Source: Alcanivoracaceae bacterium (GTDB lineage Bacteria > Pseudomonadota > Gammaproteobacteria > Pseudomonadales > Alcanivoracaceae). Taken from it: DNA of 64,000 nucleotides. Within the stretch, counting starts at the first letter, position 1. Every line of letters starts with the position of its first letter. Below are positions 37,228 through 46,313 of this stretch, piece after piece. The notes below the pieces were generated by a model, which did no database searches, had not been told where the DNA came from, and was given only the letters and a program-made list of their open reading frames with translations. The stretch is from NCBI GenBank assembly GCA_002706085.1, contig PAJO01000035.1, positions 1-64,000 on the forward strand. The letters run 5' to 3'. The translations under genes were made by a program, and so were the position numbers.

Positions 37228-37458
37228 CTAAAAAGATAGCGTCAGCTGTTCTGTCAGCATGTTGCCGGCCATGATCGCCAGCGGCCCCAGTAACGCCAGT
37301 TGAAGGGAAGGTAGTAGCAAGGCCATGAGCAGAAAGTTCTCGGTGCGGCGGGGGAAGCGGCCGAACCAGATCGCCGTGCTGGTTAACAGGGAAAAAATGA
37401 GGGGCGCAAGCAGCCAAGGGTGAAGGGTGGCGGTACTCCACCAGTCATTCAGTAGCAT
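37228..37458 (-). CDS. Small two/three-TM membrane protein, paralog B
   Basis: A 76-residue protein started at MLLNDWWSTATLHPWL (37458). The longer open frame adds residues with no counterpart in paralog A. Hydrophobic segments flank a basic loop FGRFPRR at the same place as FGRIRQP in paralog A, pointing to duplication. It ends 453 bases upstream of paralog A on the same strand. The spacing suggests either a shared transcript or two promoters. Function unknown. Confidence 0.7.
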   Translation of the reverse strand: MLLNDWWSTATLHPWLLAPLIFSLLTSTAIWFGRFPRRTENFLLMALLLPSLQLALLGPLAIMAGNMLTEQLTLSF

Positions 37459-37604
37459 CGAAATTGTTCCTGTCTGGACGTTGGTGAACCCCCCCGGCCA
37501 CAACGCAGCAGGGAATGTAACGGCATTGTTAACGAGGCAAAAATGCATCCTTGCTATGAGGGCAACAGGCATTGCCTTTCACCTACCAGGAATGGAGATA
37601 TCCC

Positions 37605-37931
37605 ATGAGAGGGTTGTTGGCAGGGGTGTTGTTCTGTCTCGCCGCTGCCGTGCAGGCGGCAGATTTCAACTATTCTCTTGAGCAGTTTGCGCTGATATCC
37701 GGTTATGAAGGGTGTGTGCGTCAACTTGGCAGTGGCATGAGTGCGGGGCAACGAGATGCTCTCACCGATACCTTGCTCCGTGGCAAGGGGATCAGCTACC
37801 AGCCGCGTCGGGTCGCTAACGACCGGCGGTTATGGGCCTACCCGGAGTATGCCAACCAGCGTCGCTTGCTCGGCTACATGACCGAAGCCTACCGGCAGGA
37901 GTGCCTGGAGCAGAATCAGGGCCGCTATTGA
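37605..37931 (+). CDS. Small secreted hypothetical protein
   Basis: A 108-residue protein with a clear signal peptide (MRGLLAGVLFCLAAAVQA, cleavage about 18/19) and SD GGAG. The mature part (about 90 residues) is helical and basic, with two Cys (YEGCVRQLG and RQECLEQN) that could form a disulfide. I recognise no family. It is divergent from paralog B and separated from almA by 253 bases. Periplasmic location is inferred. Confidence 0.72.
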   Translation: MRGLLAGVLFCLAAAVQAADFNYSLEQFALISGYEGCVRQLGSGMSAGQRDALTDTLLRGKGISYQPRRVANDRRLWAYPEYANQRRLLGYMTEAYRQECLEQNQGRY

Positions 37932-38184
37932 GTCTTGTCCGACAACCGGGTGGCCTGATCTGACCACCCGGAAAGCCTTTCAAAGCCCAGTAAATCTGCC
38001 GCTTACGCCTGTCCACGGTCCGCAGCGGCACGGAAACCGGGCTCCACAGCCAATCGACTGTCCCGTTCGGGGCTTTTACCTACTGCCGGGTAGGGCTATT
38101 CTGGGCTCCTGTTAATTGTGACATTGATCAATGTCAATGTTTGCGCGGCTGAGACCAGGCAGCCTGTTGCCAGAGGTAAACGAT

Positions 38185-39684
38185 ATGTCCAACAACCATT
38201 TTGATGTCCTGATTATTGGTGCCGGCCTTTCCGGCATTGGCGCAGCGTGCCACCTGACCCGCAAGTGCCCGAATCATACCTATGCCATTATCGAGCGCCG
38301 TGAGCGCATTGGTGGCACTTGGGATCTGTTCAAGTATCCCGGTATCCGGTCAGACTCCGATATGTTCACTCTCGGCTACAGCTTCCGTCCCTGGACCGAA
38401 TCCAAGGTGCTTGCCGACGGCGCATCCATCCGTAATTACGTGGAAGACACGGCAAAAGAATACGGCGTAACCCGTCATATTCGTTTCGGACGCAAGGTCG
38501 TGACCGCCAACTGGTCCAGTGCTGACAAACGCTGGACGGTGGAAACCACTCATGAAGACAGTGGTGAAACCGAAACCTTTACGGCCAACTTCCTGTTCTC
38601 CTGCACCGGTTACTACAACTACGACCAGGGCTTCCGTCCGGACTTCCCGGGGGAAGACAGCTTCAAGGGGCAGATCATTCATCCGCAGCATTGGCCCGAG
38701 GATCTGCAATGTCAGGGCAAGAAGGTCGTGGTAATCGGTTCTGGTGCCACCGCGGTCACCCTTGTGCCGGCCATGGCCAAGCTTGGGGCGAAAGTCACCA
38801 TGCTGCAGCGCTCGCCAACCTACGTAGCCACCGTGCCAGAGCTGGATCCCATTTCTGCCGGGCTGCGCCGTTTCCTGCCGGAGATGGCGGTGTATCGTTT
38901 AGCGCGTGCGCGCAATATTGGCCTTCAGCGGATGATATTCAAGCTGGCCAAGCAGCGCCCGAAGCTAGTGCGCCGTGCTCTGCTGGCGGCCGCCCGTCGT
39001 CAACTGGGTGATGATTTTGATATGACCCACTTCCGTCCCAGCTATAACCCGTGGGATGAGCGCCTGTGTGCAGTGCCCAATGGCGATTTGTTCAAGAGCC
39101 TGCGCAAGGGTGAGTCGGAAGTGGTCACCGACCATATCGACACCTTTACCGAGAAAGGCATCCTGCTGAAGTCCGGCAAAGAGCTGGAGGCGGACATTAT
39201 CGTCACGGCCACGGGCCTCAACATCCAGATGCTGGGTGGCGTTCAAGGCACCGTTGATGGCAAGCCGGTCAACCCGCAGGACACCATGGTCTATAAAGGG
39301 GCGATGTTGAAGGATGTGCCGAACATGGCGCTGATCTTCGGGTATACCAACTCCTCCTGGACTCTGAAGGCGGATCTGGTGTGCGAATATGTCTGTCGTC
39401 TGCTCAACCACATGGACAAGACCGGAATCCAGGTGGCCACCCCGCGTGACAACGAGGGCTGTGAGACGGATAACAACTTCCTGGAAATGCAGTCAGGTTA
39501 CATTCAGCGCGCCACCAACGAACTGCCACGCCAGGGCTCCCGCCAGCCGTGGCAGGTGGTGCAGAACTACTTCTACGATCTGCCACGCTTGAAAGCTGGC
39601 GCCATCGAAGACGGGGTGCTGGAGTTTTCTGACCGTAAACCGGCCAGGAAAAAAGGATTGGTGGCCTCCCTGCTGGGAGCCTGA
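38185..39684 (+). CDS. almA: Flavin-binding long-chain alkane monooxygenase AlmA-like
   Basis: A 499-residue flavoprotein monooxygenase. FAD fold VLIIGAGLSGIGAACHL (about 7-23), ERRERIGGTWDLFKYPGIRS (about 38-57), NADPH fold VVVIGSGATAVTLVPAMAKL (about 182-201), HPQHWPEDL and the block EADIIVTATGLNIQMLGG. These match AlmA of Acinetobacter and Alcanivorax, which takes part in terminal oxidation of n-alkanes longer than C20. Start MSNNHFDVL (38185) with SD AGAGG. A Baeyer-Villiger type monooxygenase is the alternative. Single gene with its own terminator. Confidence 0.82.
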   Translation: MSNNHFDVLIIGAGLSGIGAACHLTRKCPNHTYAIIERRERIGGTWDLFKYPGIRSDSDMFTLGYSFRPWTESKVLADGASIRNYVEDTAKEYGVTRHIRFGRKVVTANWSSADKRWTVETTHEDSGETETFTANFLFSCTGYYNYDQGFRPDFPGEDSFKGQIIHPQHWPEDLQCQGKKVVVIGSGATAVTLVPAMAKLGAKVTMLQRSPTYVATVPELDPISAGLRRFLPEMAVYRLARARNIGLQRMIFKLAKQRPKLVRRALLAAARRQLGDDFDMTHFRPSYNPWDERLCAVPNGDLFKSLRKGESEVVTDHIDTFTEKGILLKSGKELEADIIVTATGLNIQMLGGVQGTVDGKPVNPQDTMVYKGAMLKDVPNMALIFGYTNSSWTLKADLVCEYVCRLLNHMDKTGIQVATPRDNEGCETDNNFLEMQSGYIQRATNELPRQGSRQPWQVVQNYFYDLPRLKAGAIEDGVLEFSDRKPARKKGLVASLLGA

Positions 39685-39703
39685 TCACCGATCCGGCAAG
39701 ATC

Positions 39704-39737
39704 AAAAGGCTGCCCTGGAAACAGGGTGGCCTTTTTT
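39704..39737 (+). terminator. Terminator of almA
   Basis: Stem AAGGCTGCCCTG / CAGGGTGGCCTT with a GAAA loop (one mismatch), A-run before and T-run (TTTTTT) after, 20 bases past the almA stop. Confidence 0.92.
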
Positions 39738-39742
39738 GGGTC

Positions 39743-40019
39743 CATCGCGGATTAACGGGAATCGTCTACAGAAAACCCCCTTGCCGTAGGAATGTCGCTG
39801 GCGGCGCGATAACCCACGTCGTTAAAGACTGATTTACCACAGGGAGGACAGGGCCCACAGAGGAAAACCGTCTTCCTCAGTGAACCCTGTGCCCTCTGTG
39901 ATGAAAACGCTTTTGATCCAGGCCAGGAATCGCGCCGCGAGCGACGCTCCTACGGCAAACTGGGGGCGACAATTGGCCTATTCCCTCAAATCCGCGATGA
40001 ACCTTTTATGTTCATCGCG
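39743..40019. repeat. Composite nested palindromic element, copy 2
   Basis: Three concentric inverted pairs: CATCGCGGATT (39743-39753) / AATCCGCGATG (39989-39999), GCCGTAGGA..GGCGCGA (39783-39809) / its inverse with three mismatches (39930-39956), and the core ACCACAG..CCCACAGAG / CCCTGTGCCCTCTGTG (about 39835-39902). A separate 10-bp hairpin CGCGATGAAC / GTTCATCGCG (39993-40002 / 40010-40019) closes it. It fills most of the space between almA and the cobalamin riboswitch. Confidence 0.87.
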
Positions 40020-40131
40020 CTGTTGGAGTTCAGGATAGAGGCTGATATCTCGCTCAACTCGTTATGAGTTGCCCTCAAGTTGGCGGCTTTTGATTGCCAA
40101 ATCCCCTCACCATTGGTAATTTCGCGCCACC

Positions 40132-40316
40132 TTTTCGGTGCCCGCCCTGAACACGGGATGGGGTAAACGGGAAGTCGGTGATGCCATCTGGTGGAATCCG
40201 ACGCTGCCCCCGCAACGGTGATTGAGTCAACGACAGTCGAAGTGCCACTGTGCATTATGCATGGGAAGGCGATTGTTGAGAGGTGTCCCCTCGCTCATCA
40301 GCCCGGAGACCGGCCG
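40132..40316 (+). promoter_or_regulatory. Cobalamin riboswitch
   Basis: Has the conserved marks of the AdoCbl-type element: TTTTCGGTGCCCG at the 5' end, AACGGGAAGTCGGTG (40166-40180), the B12 box region GCTGCCCCCGCAACGGTG (40203-40220), and the 3' CAGCCCGGAGACCGGCC (40299-40315). It lies 128 bases ahead of btuB and would shut off expression of the transport and corrin genes when cobalamin is plentiful. Confidence 0.95.
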
Positions 40317-40443
40317 AATTGGAACCAGGCGTTGCGGCGGGCGATGGCGGGGAATCATGGCGTGTCTATCGCCAACCCCATGTTGTGTCTGCCGCGGCTG
40401 AATTCAGGCCGTGCGGGTGGGCACGGCAGAGGGGATCACTTCC

Positions 40444-42276
40444 ATGACGTTTCGCTTTCTGGCTGCCGGTGCAGCTGTTTCCTTTTCCCTGTTGCCGCTG
40501 GCAGCACACTCTCAATCCTCGGATAGTCCGACCCGGGTTGCCATGCTGGATCCGGTGGTGGTCACGCCCACTCTCGCCAGCCGAACGGCCGACGCGTCGT
40601 TGTCTTCGGTGACCGTGGTCGATGAAAAGACGCTACGCGAGCAGCAGCCCACAGACATGGCTGACCTGCTGCGCGGGCAGCCTGGCGTGGATACCACGGG
40701 CAATGGTTCCTTTGGCAAGAATGCCAGCGTGTTCATTCGCGGGACCTCCAGTGATGCCACGTTGTTGCTGGTAGATGGGGTGCGTCTGCGCTCGGCGACC
40801 GCCGGGAGCCCGGCCTGGCAGTACCTGCCACCGCAAATGATGCAGCGGGTAGAAATTGTGCGCGGGCCGCGGGGGAGTCTCTACGGTGCGGATGCCGTGG
40901 GCGGTGTGGTGCAGATTTTTACCCGCGATGAAGGGACCTGGCTGAACATGGGCGGAGGCAGTTTCGACAGCTGGAATCTGGGCGCCGGCAGTTCTATCCG
41001 TCACGGTGGCACCACGGCCACCGTAGGCGCAAATTACTTTGATACCGATGGCACCGAGCTGCGAGAAAACAGTGACGACCGTGGTTATGACAATGCCTCC
41101 GGACTGCTCAAGCTCAGCCACCAGTTTGGCGACAAGGGTAGCGTAGGGGTGTTCGGTTTCCGTACCGAAGGCAATACCGAATACGAAGGCAGTACTCCGG
41201 AAGACCTGCGCGATATCGATTACATGCTGCAGGTGGCCGGGGTGAAAGGGGACCTGTGGCTGACCGACAGTTGGCAGGTCAAGGCCCTGATCAGCGAAGC
41301 GAAAGATGAAAGCGAAGATTTCGATGACGGTTTGAGCAATGGCATCTTCGATACCCGCACTCGTACCGCCAACCTGCAGACCGTTTTTGTGGCAGGTGAC
41401 CACCAGTTCATTGTGGGAGGCGAATACCAGGGTGACGAAATCACCAGCTCCAACGATTACGATGAAACCCGTCGTGACAACAAGGCAGTTTTCGGCCAGG
41501 CGCTGTTGAATTTCGGTGCGCTGGATCTTCAGGGTAGCCTGCGCCATGACGACAACGATGCGTTTGGCAGCAAGGTGACCGGTGCCGCGGCGGTGGGCTA
41601 CAAGCTGGATACCCATCACCGTCTCCGTGCCAGTTATGGCACCGCGTTCAAGGCGCCCACCTTCAACGACCTGTATTTCCCGGACTCGCCGCCGTTCTAC
41701 TACAGCAACCCGAACCTGAAACCGGAATCCTCCGAAACGGGGGAACTGGGTGTGCGCGGCCAGTACAGTGTGTGGTACTGGGATGCGGCGCTGTATCGCA
41801 CCAATATTGACGATCTGATCAGTTACGATGCCAGCCGCGGTTCGTCCTTCAATGTGGCCAAGGCTACTGTGGAAGGCGGCGAACTGGCCATGGGCCTGGA
41901 ATGGCAGCAGTGGCGGGCACGGCTGGCGTTTTCTGCGCTCAAGCCGGAAGACGAAGAGACGGGCAACATCATCGCCCGCCGCGCCCAGCGCATGGGTCGG
42001 GTGGATGTGGATCGCCAGATTGGCCAGTTTTCCCTGGGGGGGACCGCCAGCTTCCAGGGTCACCGCTATAACGATGCGGCCAACACCCAGCGTTTGTCCG
42101 GCTTCGGTCTGCTGGATCTGCGTGCGGGCTGGGAATTTGCCGAGCACTGGACCGGGCGCGTGGTCGTCGAGAACGTACTCGACAAGGAATATGCCACCGC
42201 CCAGAACTTCAGCGGATGGAACTATCTCAACGCCGGGCGTTCGGTAATGGTAAGTGTCAGCTACGATACCCCATAA
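40444..42276 (+). CDS. btuB: TonB-dependent vitamin B12 receptor BtuB
   Basis: A 610-residue outer-membrane receptor. Signal peptide MTFRFLAAGAAVSFSLLPLAAHS, TonB-box/plug entry (DPVVVTPTLASRTA, then DMADLLRGQPGVD, FIRGTSSDATLLLVDGVRL), and a 22-strand barrel ending in an aromatic strand. Family plug marks VEIVRGPRGSLYGADAVGGVVQ fit cobalamin receptors, and the riboswitch upstream supports it. Start 40444 chosen from the signal peptide. It probably leads the operon with btuF onward (53-base gap). Confidence 0.93.
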   Translation: MTFRFLAAGAAVSFSLLPLAAHSQSSDSPTRVAMLDPVVVTPTLASRTADASLSSVTVVDEKTLREQQPTDMADLLRGQPGVDTTGNGSFGKNASVFIRGTSSDATLLLVDGVRLRSATAGSPAWQYLPPQMMQRVEIVRGPRGSLYGADAVGGVVQIFTRDEGTWLNMGGGSFDSWNLGAGSSIRHGGTTATVGANYFDTDGTELRENSDDRGYDNASGLLKLSHQFGDKGSVGVFGFRTEGNTEYEGSTPEDLRDIDYMLQVAGVKGDLWLTDSWQVKALISEAKDESEDFDDGLSNGIFDTRTRTANLQTVFVAGDHQFIVGGEYQGDEITSSNDYDETRRDNKAVFGQALLNFGALDLQGSLRHDDNDAFGSKVTGAAAVGYKLDTHHRLRASYGTAFKAPTFNDLYFPDSPPFYYSNPNLKPESSETGELGVRGQYSVWYWDAALYRTNIDDLISYDASRGSSFNVAKATVEGGELAMGLEWQQWRARLAFSALKPEDEETGNIIARRAQRMGRVDVDRQIGQFSLGGTASFQGHRYNDAANTQRLSGFGLLDLRAGWEFAEHWTGRVVVENVLDKEYATAQNFSGWNYLNAGRSVMVSVSYDTP

Positions 42277-42329
42277 CGGACTGACCGGCGGAGACACCAT
42301 ACCTCTCCGCCTTTGACTGCAGGGTGATG

Positions 42330-43217
42330 ATGACGTTTCGCAGAACGATGTTGATTGGTTTGGTGATGCTGCTTGGCTTGCCGCTACCGGCGATAGCCCG
42401 GGTGTGTGTGCAGGACGATGCAAGCCAACGGGTCTGCCTGGAGCAGCCTGCGCGCCGAATCATCGCCCTGTCCCCCGGTGCCACCGAACTGCTGTTTGCC
42501 GCCGGGGCCGGGGAGCAACTGGCCGCCGCGGTGAGCTTCAGTGATTATCCGCCCGCGGCGAAGCAGTTGCCCCGGGTGGGGAGCTATCAGCGGCTGGATC
42601 TGGAAGCCATCGTGGCCCTCAAGCCGGACCTGATCGTGGCCTGGCGAAGTGGCAACCCCATGGCGGATGTGGCGCGACTTCAGGACATGGGATTCCCGGT
42701 CTACATCAGTGAGCCCCGGCAGTTCGAGGATGTGAGCGCCACGCTGGAACGGTTTGGAGTGCTGGCTGGCACTGAATCGGCCGCCCAGGGTGCGGCAAAC
42801 GGGTTTCGAGCCGGCATTGCCGCCCTGCGCGAGCGTTATGCTGATGCGGCTCCGGTGACGGTGTTCTATCAGGTCTGGGACGACCCACTGATGACAGTCA
42901 ACGACAGCCACCTGATCAGTGAAGCCATTCGTATCTGTGGCGGCGTCAATGTCTTCGGGGATCTGGACGCCCTGGCCCCGCGTATCAGTCGTGAGGCCGT
43001 GCTGGAAAAAAATCCCCAGGCCATCGTGGCGGGCGGAATGGGGGAAGATAACCCGGCCTGGCTGACTCCCTGGAAAGCCTTCCCGTCGATGCTGGCGGTG
43101 CAGAAAGGCAACCTCTTCTTTGTGGCTCCTTCCACCTTGCAGCGGCCCTCTCCGCAGATGCTGGCAGGCACCCGCACCCTGTGCCGTCACCTGGATAGCG
43201 CCCGTGCCCGGCACTAG
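42330..43217 (+). CDS. btuF: Cobalamin ABC transporter substrate-binding protein BtuF
   Basis: A 295-residue periplasmic binding protein with signal MTFRRTMLIGLVMLLGLPLPAIA. BtuF-like helical-backbone fold: RRIIALSPGATELLFAAGAG (about 34-53), VGSYQRLDLEAIVALKPDLIV (about 82-102) and the late NPQAIVAGG. GTG, ATG and ATG codons are stacked at 42324-42332; the third gives the best SD spacing. It delivers B12 to BtuCD. Its end overlaps the btuC start. Confidence 0.92.
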   Translation: MTFRRTMLIGLVMLLGLPLPAIARVCVQDDASQRVCLEQPARRIIALSPGATELLFAAGAGEQLAAAVSFSDYPPAAKQLPRVGSYQRLDLEAIVALKPDLIVAWRSGNPMADVARLQDMGFPVYISEPRQFEDVSATLERFGVLAGTESAAQGAANGFRAGIAALRERYADAAPVTVFYQVWDDPLMTVNDSHLISEAIRICGGVNVFGDLDALAPRISREAVLEKNPQAIVAGGMGEDNPAWLTPWKAFPSMLAVQKGNLFFVAPSTLQRPSPQMLAGTRTLCRHLDSARARH

Positions 43218-44184
43218 GCACCGCCCGCTGCCGGCGTTGGTGGCACTGGGGCTGGCCGGGTTGTTGGCGCTGATGGTGGCGCTGTCGGTGGGCAGTGTCT
43301 CGATGTCGCTGCAGGAGTTGTGGGCCGTGTTGCTGGGGCGCGGTAATGCCTTGCATGACACCCTGGTGTTTTCCTTGCGTGCCCCCCGTGCCTTGTCGGC
43401 GTTTGCCACCGGCGGCTTGCTGGCGTTGGCTGGGGCGCTGATGCAGGTGCTGTTACGCAATCCTCTGGCAGATCCTTATGTGCTGGGAATTTCCGGCGGT
43501 GCCGCAGTGGGGGCGTTGTTGGCCATGCTGCTGGGGCTTGGGACCGTGCTGGTGTCGGGCTCGGCGTTTACGGGAGCACTGCTGTCCACGGTGCTGGTAT
43601 TTGGTCTGGCTCAGGGACGAGGCAGCTGGACACCCACCCGGTTGCTGCTGACCGGGGTAGTGATTGCAGCCGGCTGGGGGGCGGTGATTACCTTCATGCT
43701 GACACTGAGCCCCACGGAAAAACTGCCCGGCATGCTGTACTGGCTGATGGGTGACCTCAGCTATGCGGATTCGCCACAGGTGGCCTGGTTGGTGTTGGTG
43801 CCGGCGGTGTTGCTGACCCTGCCGCTGGGGCGCAGCCTGAACGTGCTTGCCCGCGGGCCGTTACAGGCGGCGGCGTTGGGCGTGGCGGTCAAGCCGCTGG
43901 AGTGGGGCGTGTATGGGCTGGCCAGCCTGCTCACGGCGGTGGCTGTGACCACCGCAGGCAGTGTCGGTTTTGTGGGGCTGATCGTTCCGCATATGCTGCG
44001 GCTGGTGCTGGGCAACGATCAGCGCATCATTCTGCCGGCCAGCGTGCTGGCAGGCGGCGCCCTGCTGACCTTTGCCGACACCCTGGCGCGTACACTGATG
44101 GCCCCGGAGCAATTGCCGGTGGGCGTCATCACGGCGCTGTTGGGGGTGCCGACCTTCCTCTTCCTTCTGTACCGGAGCCGTTGA
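43204..44184 (+). CDS. btuC: Cobalamin ABC transporter permease BtuC
   Basis: A 326-residue FecCD-type permease with about ten membrane segments. Family marks: LRAPRALSAFATGGLLALAGA (about 54-74), LRNPLADPYVLGISGGAAVG (about 80-99) and GSVGFVGLIVPHMLRLVLG (about 255-273). The start is taken as GTG 43204, overlapping btuF by 14 bases; an ATG is absent at this point, and the longer frame is antisense-like to BtuF sense sequence. The stop overlaps the btuD ATG. Confidence 0.92.
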   Translation: MPGTRHRPLPALVALGLAGLLALMVALSVGSVSMSLQELWAVLLGRGNALHDTLVFSLRAPRALSAFATGGLLALAGALMQVLLRNPLADPYVLGISGGAAVGALLAMLLGLGTVLVSGSAFTGALLSTVLVFGLAQGRGSWTPTRLLLTGVVIAAGWGAVITFMLTLSPTEKLPGMLYWLMGDLSYADSPQVAWLVLVPAVLLTLPLGRSLNVLARGPLQAAALGVAVKPLEWGVYGLASLLTAVAVTTAGSVGFVGLIVPHMLRLVLGNDQRIILPASVLAGGALLTFADTLARTLMAPEQLPVGVITALLGVPTFLFLLYRSR

Positions 44185-44948
44185 TGAGCGTACTCGAAGC
44201 CCGGGAGCTGGTGGTGGATATTCCCGGCAGGCAGGGTGGCGATCCATTGACAGCACGGATCCTTCCCGGGCAACGCTGGGGAGTGTTGGGGCCCAATGGG
44301 GCAGGCAAGACCAGCTTGCTGCATACCCTGGCCGGGTTGCGGCCGCCGCGTTCCGGCACGGTGCTGGTCGATGGCGAGCCGCTGGCATCGCTGCGCAGAC
44401 GGACCTTGGCGCAGACCTTGGCGGTGGTGTTTCAGGAGCGACAGGACAGTTTCCCCGCCACCGTACTGGAGACCGTGCTGATCGGCCGTCACCCCTTTCT
44501 GTCGCCCTGGCAGCGCGAGGGCGCGGATGATGTGCGGTTGGCCCATCAAGCGCTGGATGCTTTGTCGTTGTCTACCTTGAAGGATCGGCTGGTCAGCACC
44601 CTGTCCGGGGGCGAGCGCCAGCGGGTGGCCATTGCCACGGCCCTTACCCAGCAACCGGGGGTCTGGCTGGCAGACGAGCCCACCAACCATCTCGACCTGC
44701 ATCACCAGGTGGCAGTGATGGAGCTGCTGCACCAGCAGGCGGAGGCCGGCGCGGGGGTGTTCCTGTGTCTGCATGACCTCAATCTGGCTGCGCGCTGGTG
44801 TGACCACATTCTGCTGCTCTATCCCGACGGGGAGCTGTGCTTTGGCCCGGCGGATACCATGCTGGTGCCCGAGGCACTGGAACGCCTCTATGACCAGAGC
44901 TTGTCGGTGGTCACGGTGAACGGTAAACCGGTGTTCGTGCCGACATGA
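44184..44948 (+). CDS. btuD: Cobalamin ABC transporter ATPase BtuD
   Basis: A 254-residue ABC ATPase: Walker A GVLGPNGAGKTSLLHTLAGL (about 33-52), Q-loop in VVFQERQDSF, signature LSGGERQRVAIATAL (about 140-154), Walker B VWLADEPTNHLDL and switch His in FLCLHDLNLAARW. It is ATG-TGA coupled to btuC and to cbiA at either end. It powers B12 import. Confidence 0.93.
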   Translation: MSVLEARELVVDIPGRQGGDPLTARILPGQRWGVLGPNGAGKTSLLHTLAGLRPPRSGTVLVDGEPLASLRRRTLAQTLAVVFQERQDSFPATVLETVLIGRHPFLSPWQREGADDVRLAHQALDALSLSTLKDRLVSTLSGGERQRVAIATALTQQPGVWLADEPTNHLDLHHQVAVMELLHQQAEAGAGVFLCLHDLNLAARWCDHILLLYPDGELCFGPADTMLVPEALERLYDQSLSVVTVNGKPVFVPT

Positions 44949-46291
44949 CAGAGACCCCTACGATGACCACGGCTTCTCCCTCATCTGCTTTTCAGGGAAC
45001 GGTCCCTGCTGCCCTGATCAGTGCGCCGGGGTCGGGGCAGGGCAAGTCGCTGGTGACAGCCGCGCTGGCGCGGCTGCATCGCAATGCCGGCCGGCGTGTG
45101 CGGGTGTTCAAATTCGGGCCGGACTATCTGGACCCCATGGTGCTGGAGGTAGCCAGCGGAGCACCGGTCTATCAGTTACAGCCCTTGATGACCGGCGAAG
45201 AGGAATGCCGCTGGCGGCTGGCCCAGGCGGCCAGCGAGGCAGACCTGATTCTGGTGGAAGGGGCCATGGGCCTGTTCGATGGCACGCCGTCCAGTGCCGA
45301 TCTGGCGGTGCTGGCGGGGATCCCGGCGATTCCGGTGATTGATGCCTGGGGGATGGCCCAGACCTTCGGGGCGGTGGCACTGGGGCTGGCCCGGTACCGT
45401 GAGGCCTTGCAGGTGACCGAAGTGATTGCCAACCGGGTGGCCAGTGACCGTCACGCGGCCTTGCTGGCGCAAGGGTTGCCCGCGAGCCTGTCGCTGCTGG
45501 GGGCGATCCCCCGCCATGAAGCCATGACCCTGCCTGAGCGACACCTCGGTCTGGTACAGGCCGGAGAATTGAGCGATCTGGAGACTCGGCTGGATGAGGC
45601 GGCCACGGTACTTGAACAGGCCGGATTGGGGCGGTTGCCCGCGCCGGTAAACTTTTCCGCTCCGCCGCCGGAACCGGTCCCTGCCCTGTTGGCGGGCTGC
45701 CGCATTGGTATCGCACGGGATGCGGCCTTCGCGTTCCTGTATCCCGCCAACCTGGACCTGCTGCGCGCCATGGGGGCGGAGCTGGTGTTCTTCTCGCCGT
45801 TGGCGGACAGCCGCCTGCCTGCTGTGGATGCGGTGTGGTTGCCGGGCGGTTACCCGGAACTGCACGGGGAAACGCTGGCGAACAATGTCGCCATGCGCCA
45901 TGCCTTGCAGGCGCACCACCAGGCGGGCAAGCCCCTGCTGGCAGAGTGCGGTGGCTTGATGGCCTGCCTGACAACCCTGGTGGACGGTGAGGGGCGTCAG
46001 CATGCCGGATTCGGTTTGCTGCCGGGTACCGCCACCCTGACCCGGAAATTACAGGGGCTGGGCATGCACGCCTGGCATCATGGCGGTGTTCAGCTACGCG
46101 GCCACACCTTTCATCACGCCGTGGTGGACACCGCATTGCCTCCCACCTGGCACAGTGAAAAACAATCCGGCACCGGGGGAGAAGCGATCTATCGGCAAGG
46201 CCATCTGTTGGCCAGCTTCTTCCACGGTTATTTCCCGTCTGCCCCCTCGCTGGTGGCAGATATCTTTACCGGTCGGTTGACCGCATCGTAA
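44945..46291 (+). CDS. cobB: Cobyrinate a,c-diamide synthase (CobB/CbiA)
   Basis: A 448-residue amidotransferase: P-loop LISAPGSGQGKSLVTAALARL (about 23-43, quoted in part), FKFGPDYLDPMVLEVASG, VEGAMGLFDG, and a C-terminal class I glutamine amidotransferase domain with WLPGGYPELH and catalytic Cys in LLAECGGLMACL (about residue 335). It amidates corrinoid side chains a and c. CobB (aerobic, hydrogenobyrinate) and CbiA (anaerobic) cannot be told apart safely here. Start overlaps the btuD stop. Confidence 0.9.
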   Translation: MTETPTMTTASPSSAFQGTVPAALISAPGSGQGKSLVTAALARLHRNAGRRVRVFKFGPDYLDPMVLEVASGAPVYQLQPLMTGEEECRWRLAQAASEADLILVEGAMGLFDGTPSSADLAVLAGIPAIPVIDAWGMAQTFGAVALGLARYREALQVTEVIANRVASDRHAALLAQGLPASLSLLGAIPRHEAMTLPERHLGLVQAGELSDLETRLDEAATVLEQAGLGRLPAPVNFSAPPPEPVPALLAGCRIGIARDAAFAFLYPANLDLLRAMGAELVFFSPLADSRLPAVDAVWLPGGYPELHGETLANNVAMRHALQAHHQAGKPLLAECGGLMACLTTLVDGEGRQHAGFGLLPGTATLTRKLQGLGMHAWHHGGVQLRGHTFHHAVVDTALPPTWHSEKQSGTGGEAIYRQGHLLASFFHGYFPSAPSLVADIFTGRLTAS

Positions 46292-46313
46292 TTCACAGAC
46301 AACGGGGCATCTC

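Noticed and set aside
40633-42423. 596-codon open frame antisense to btuB
   Set aside because: High-GC shadow frame with no domain features; btuB on the other strand is fully supported by family blocks and riboswitch.
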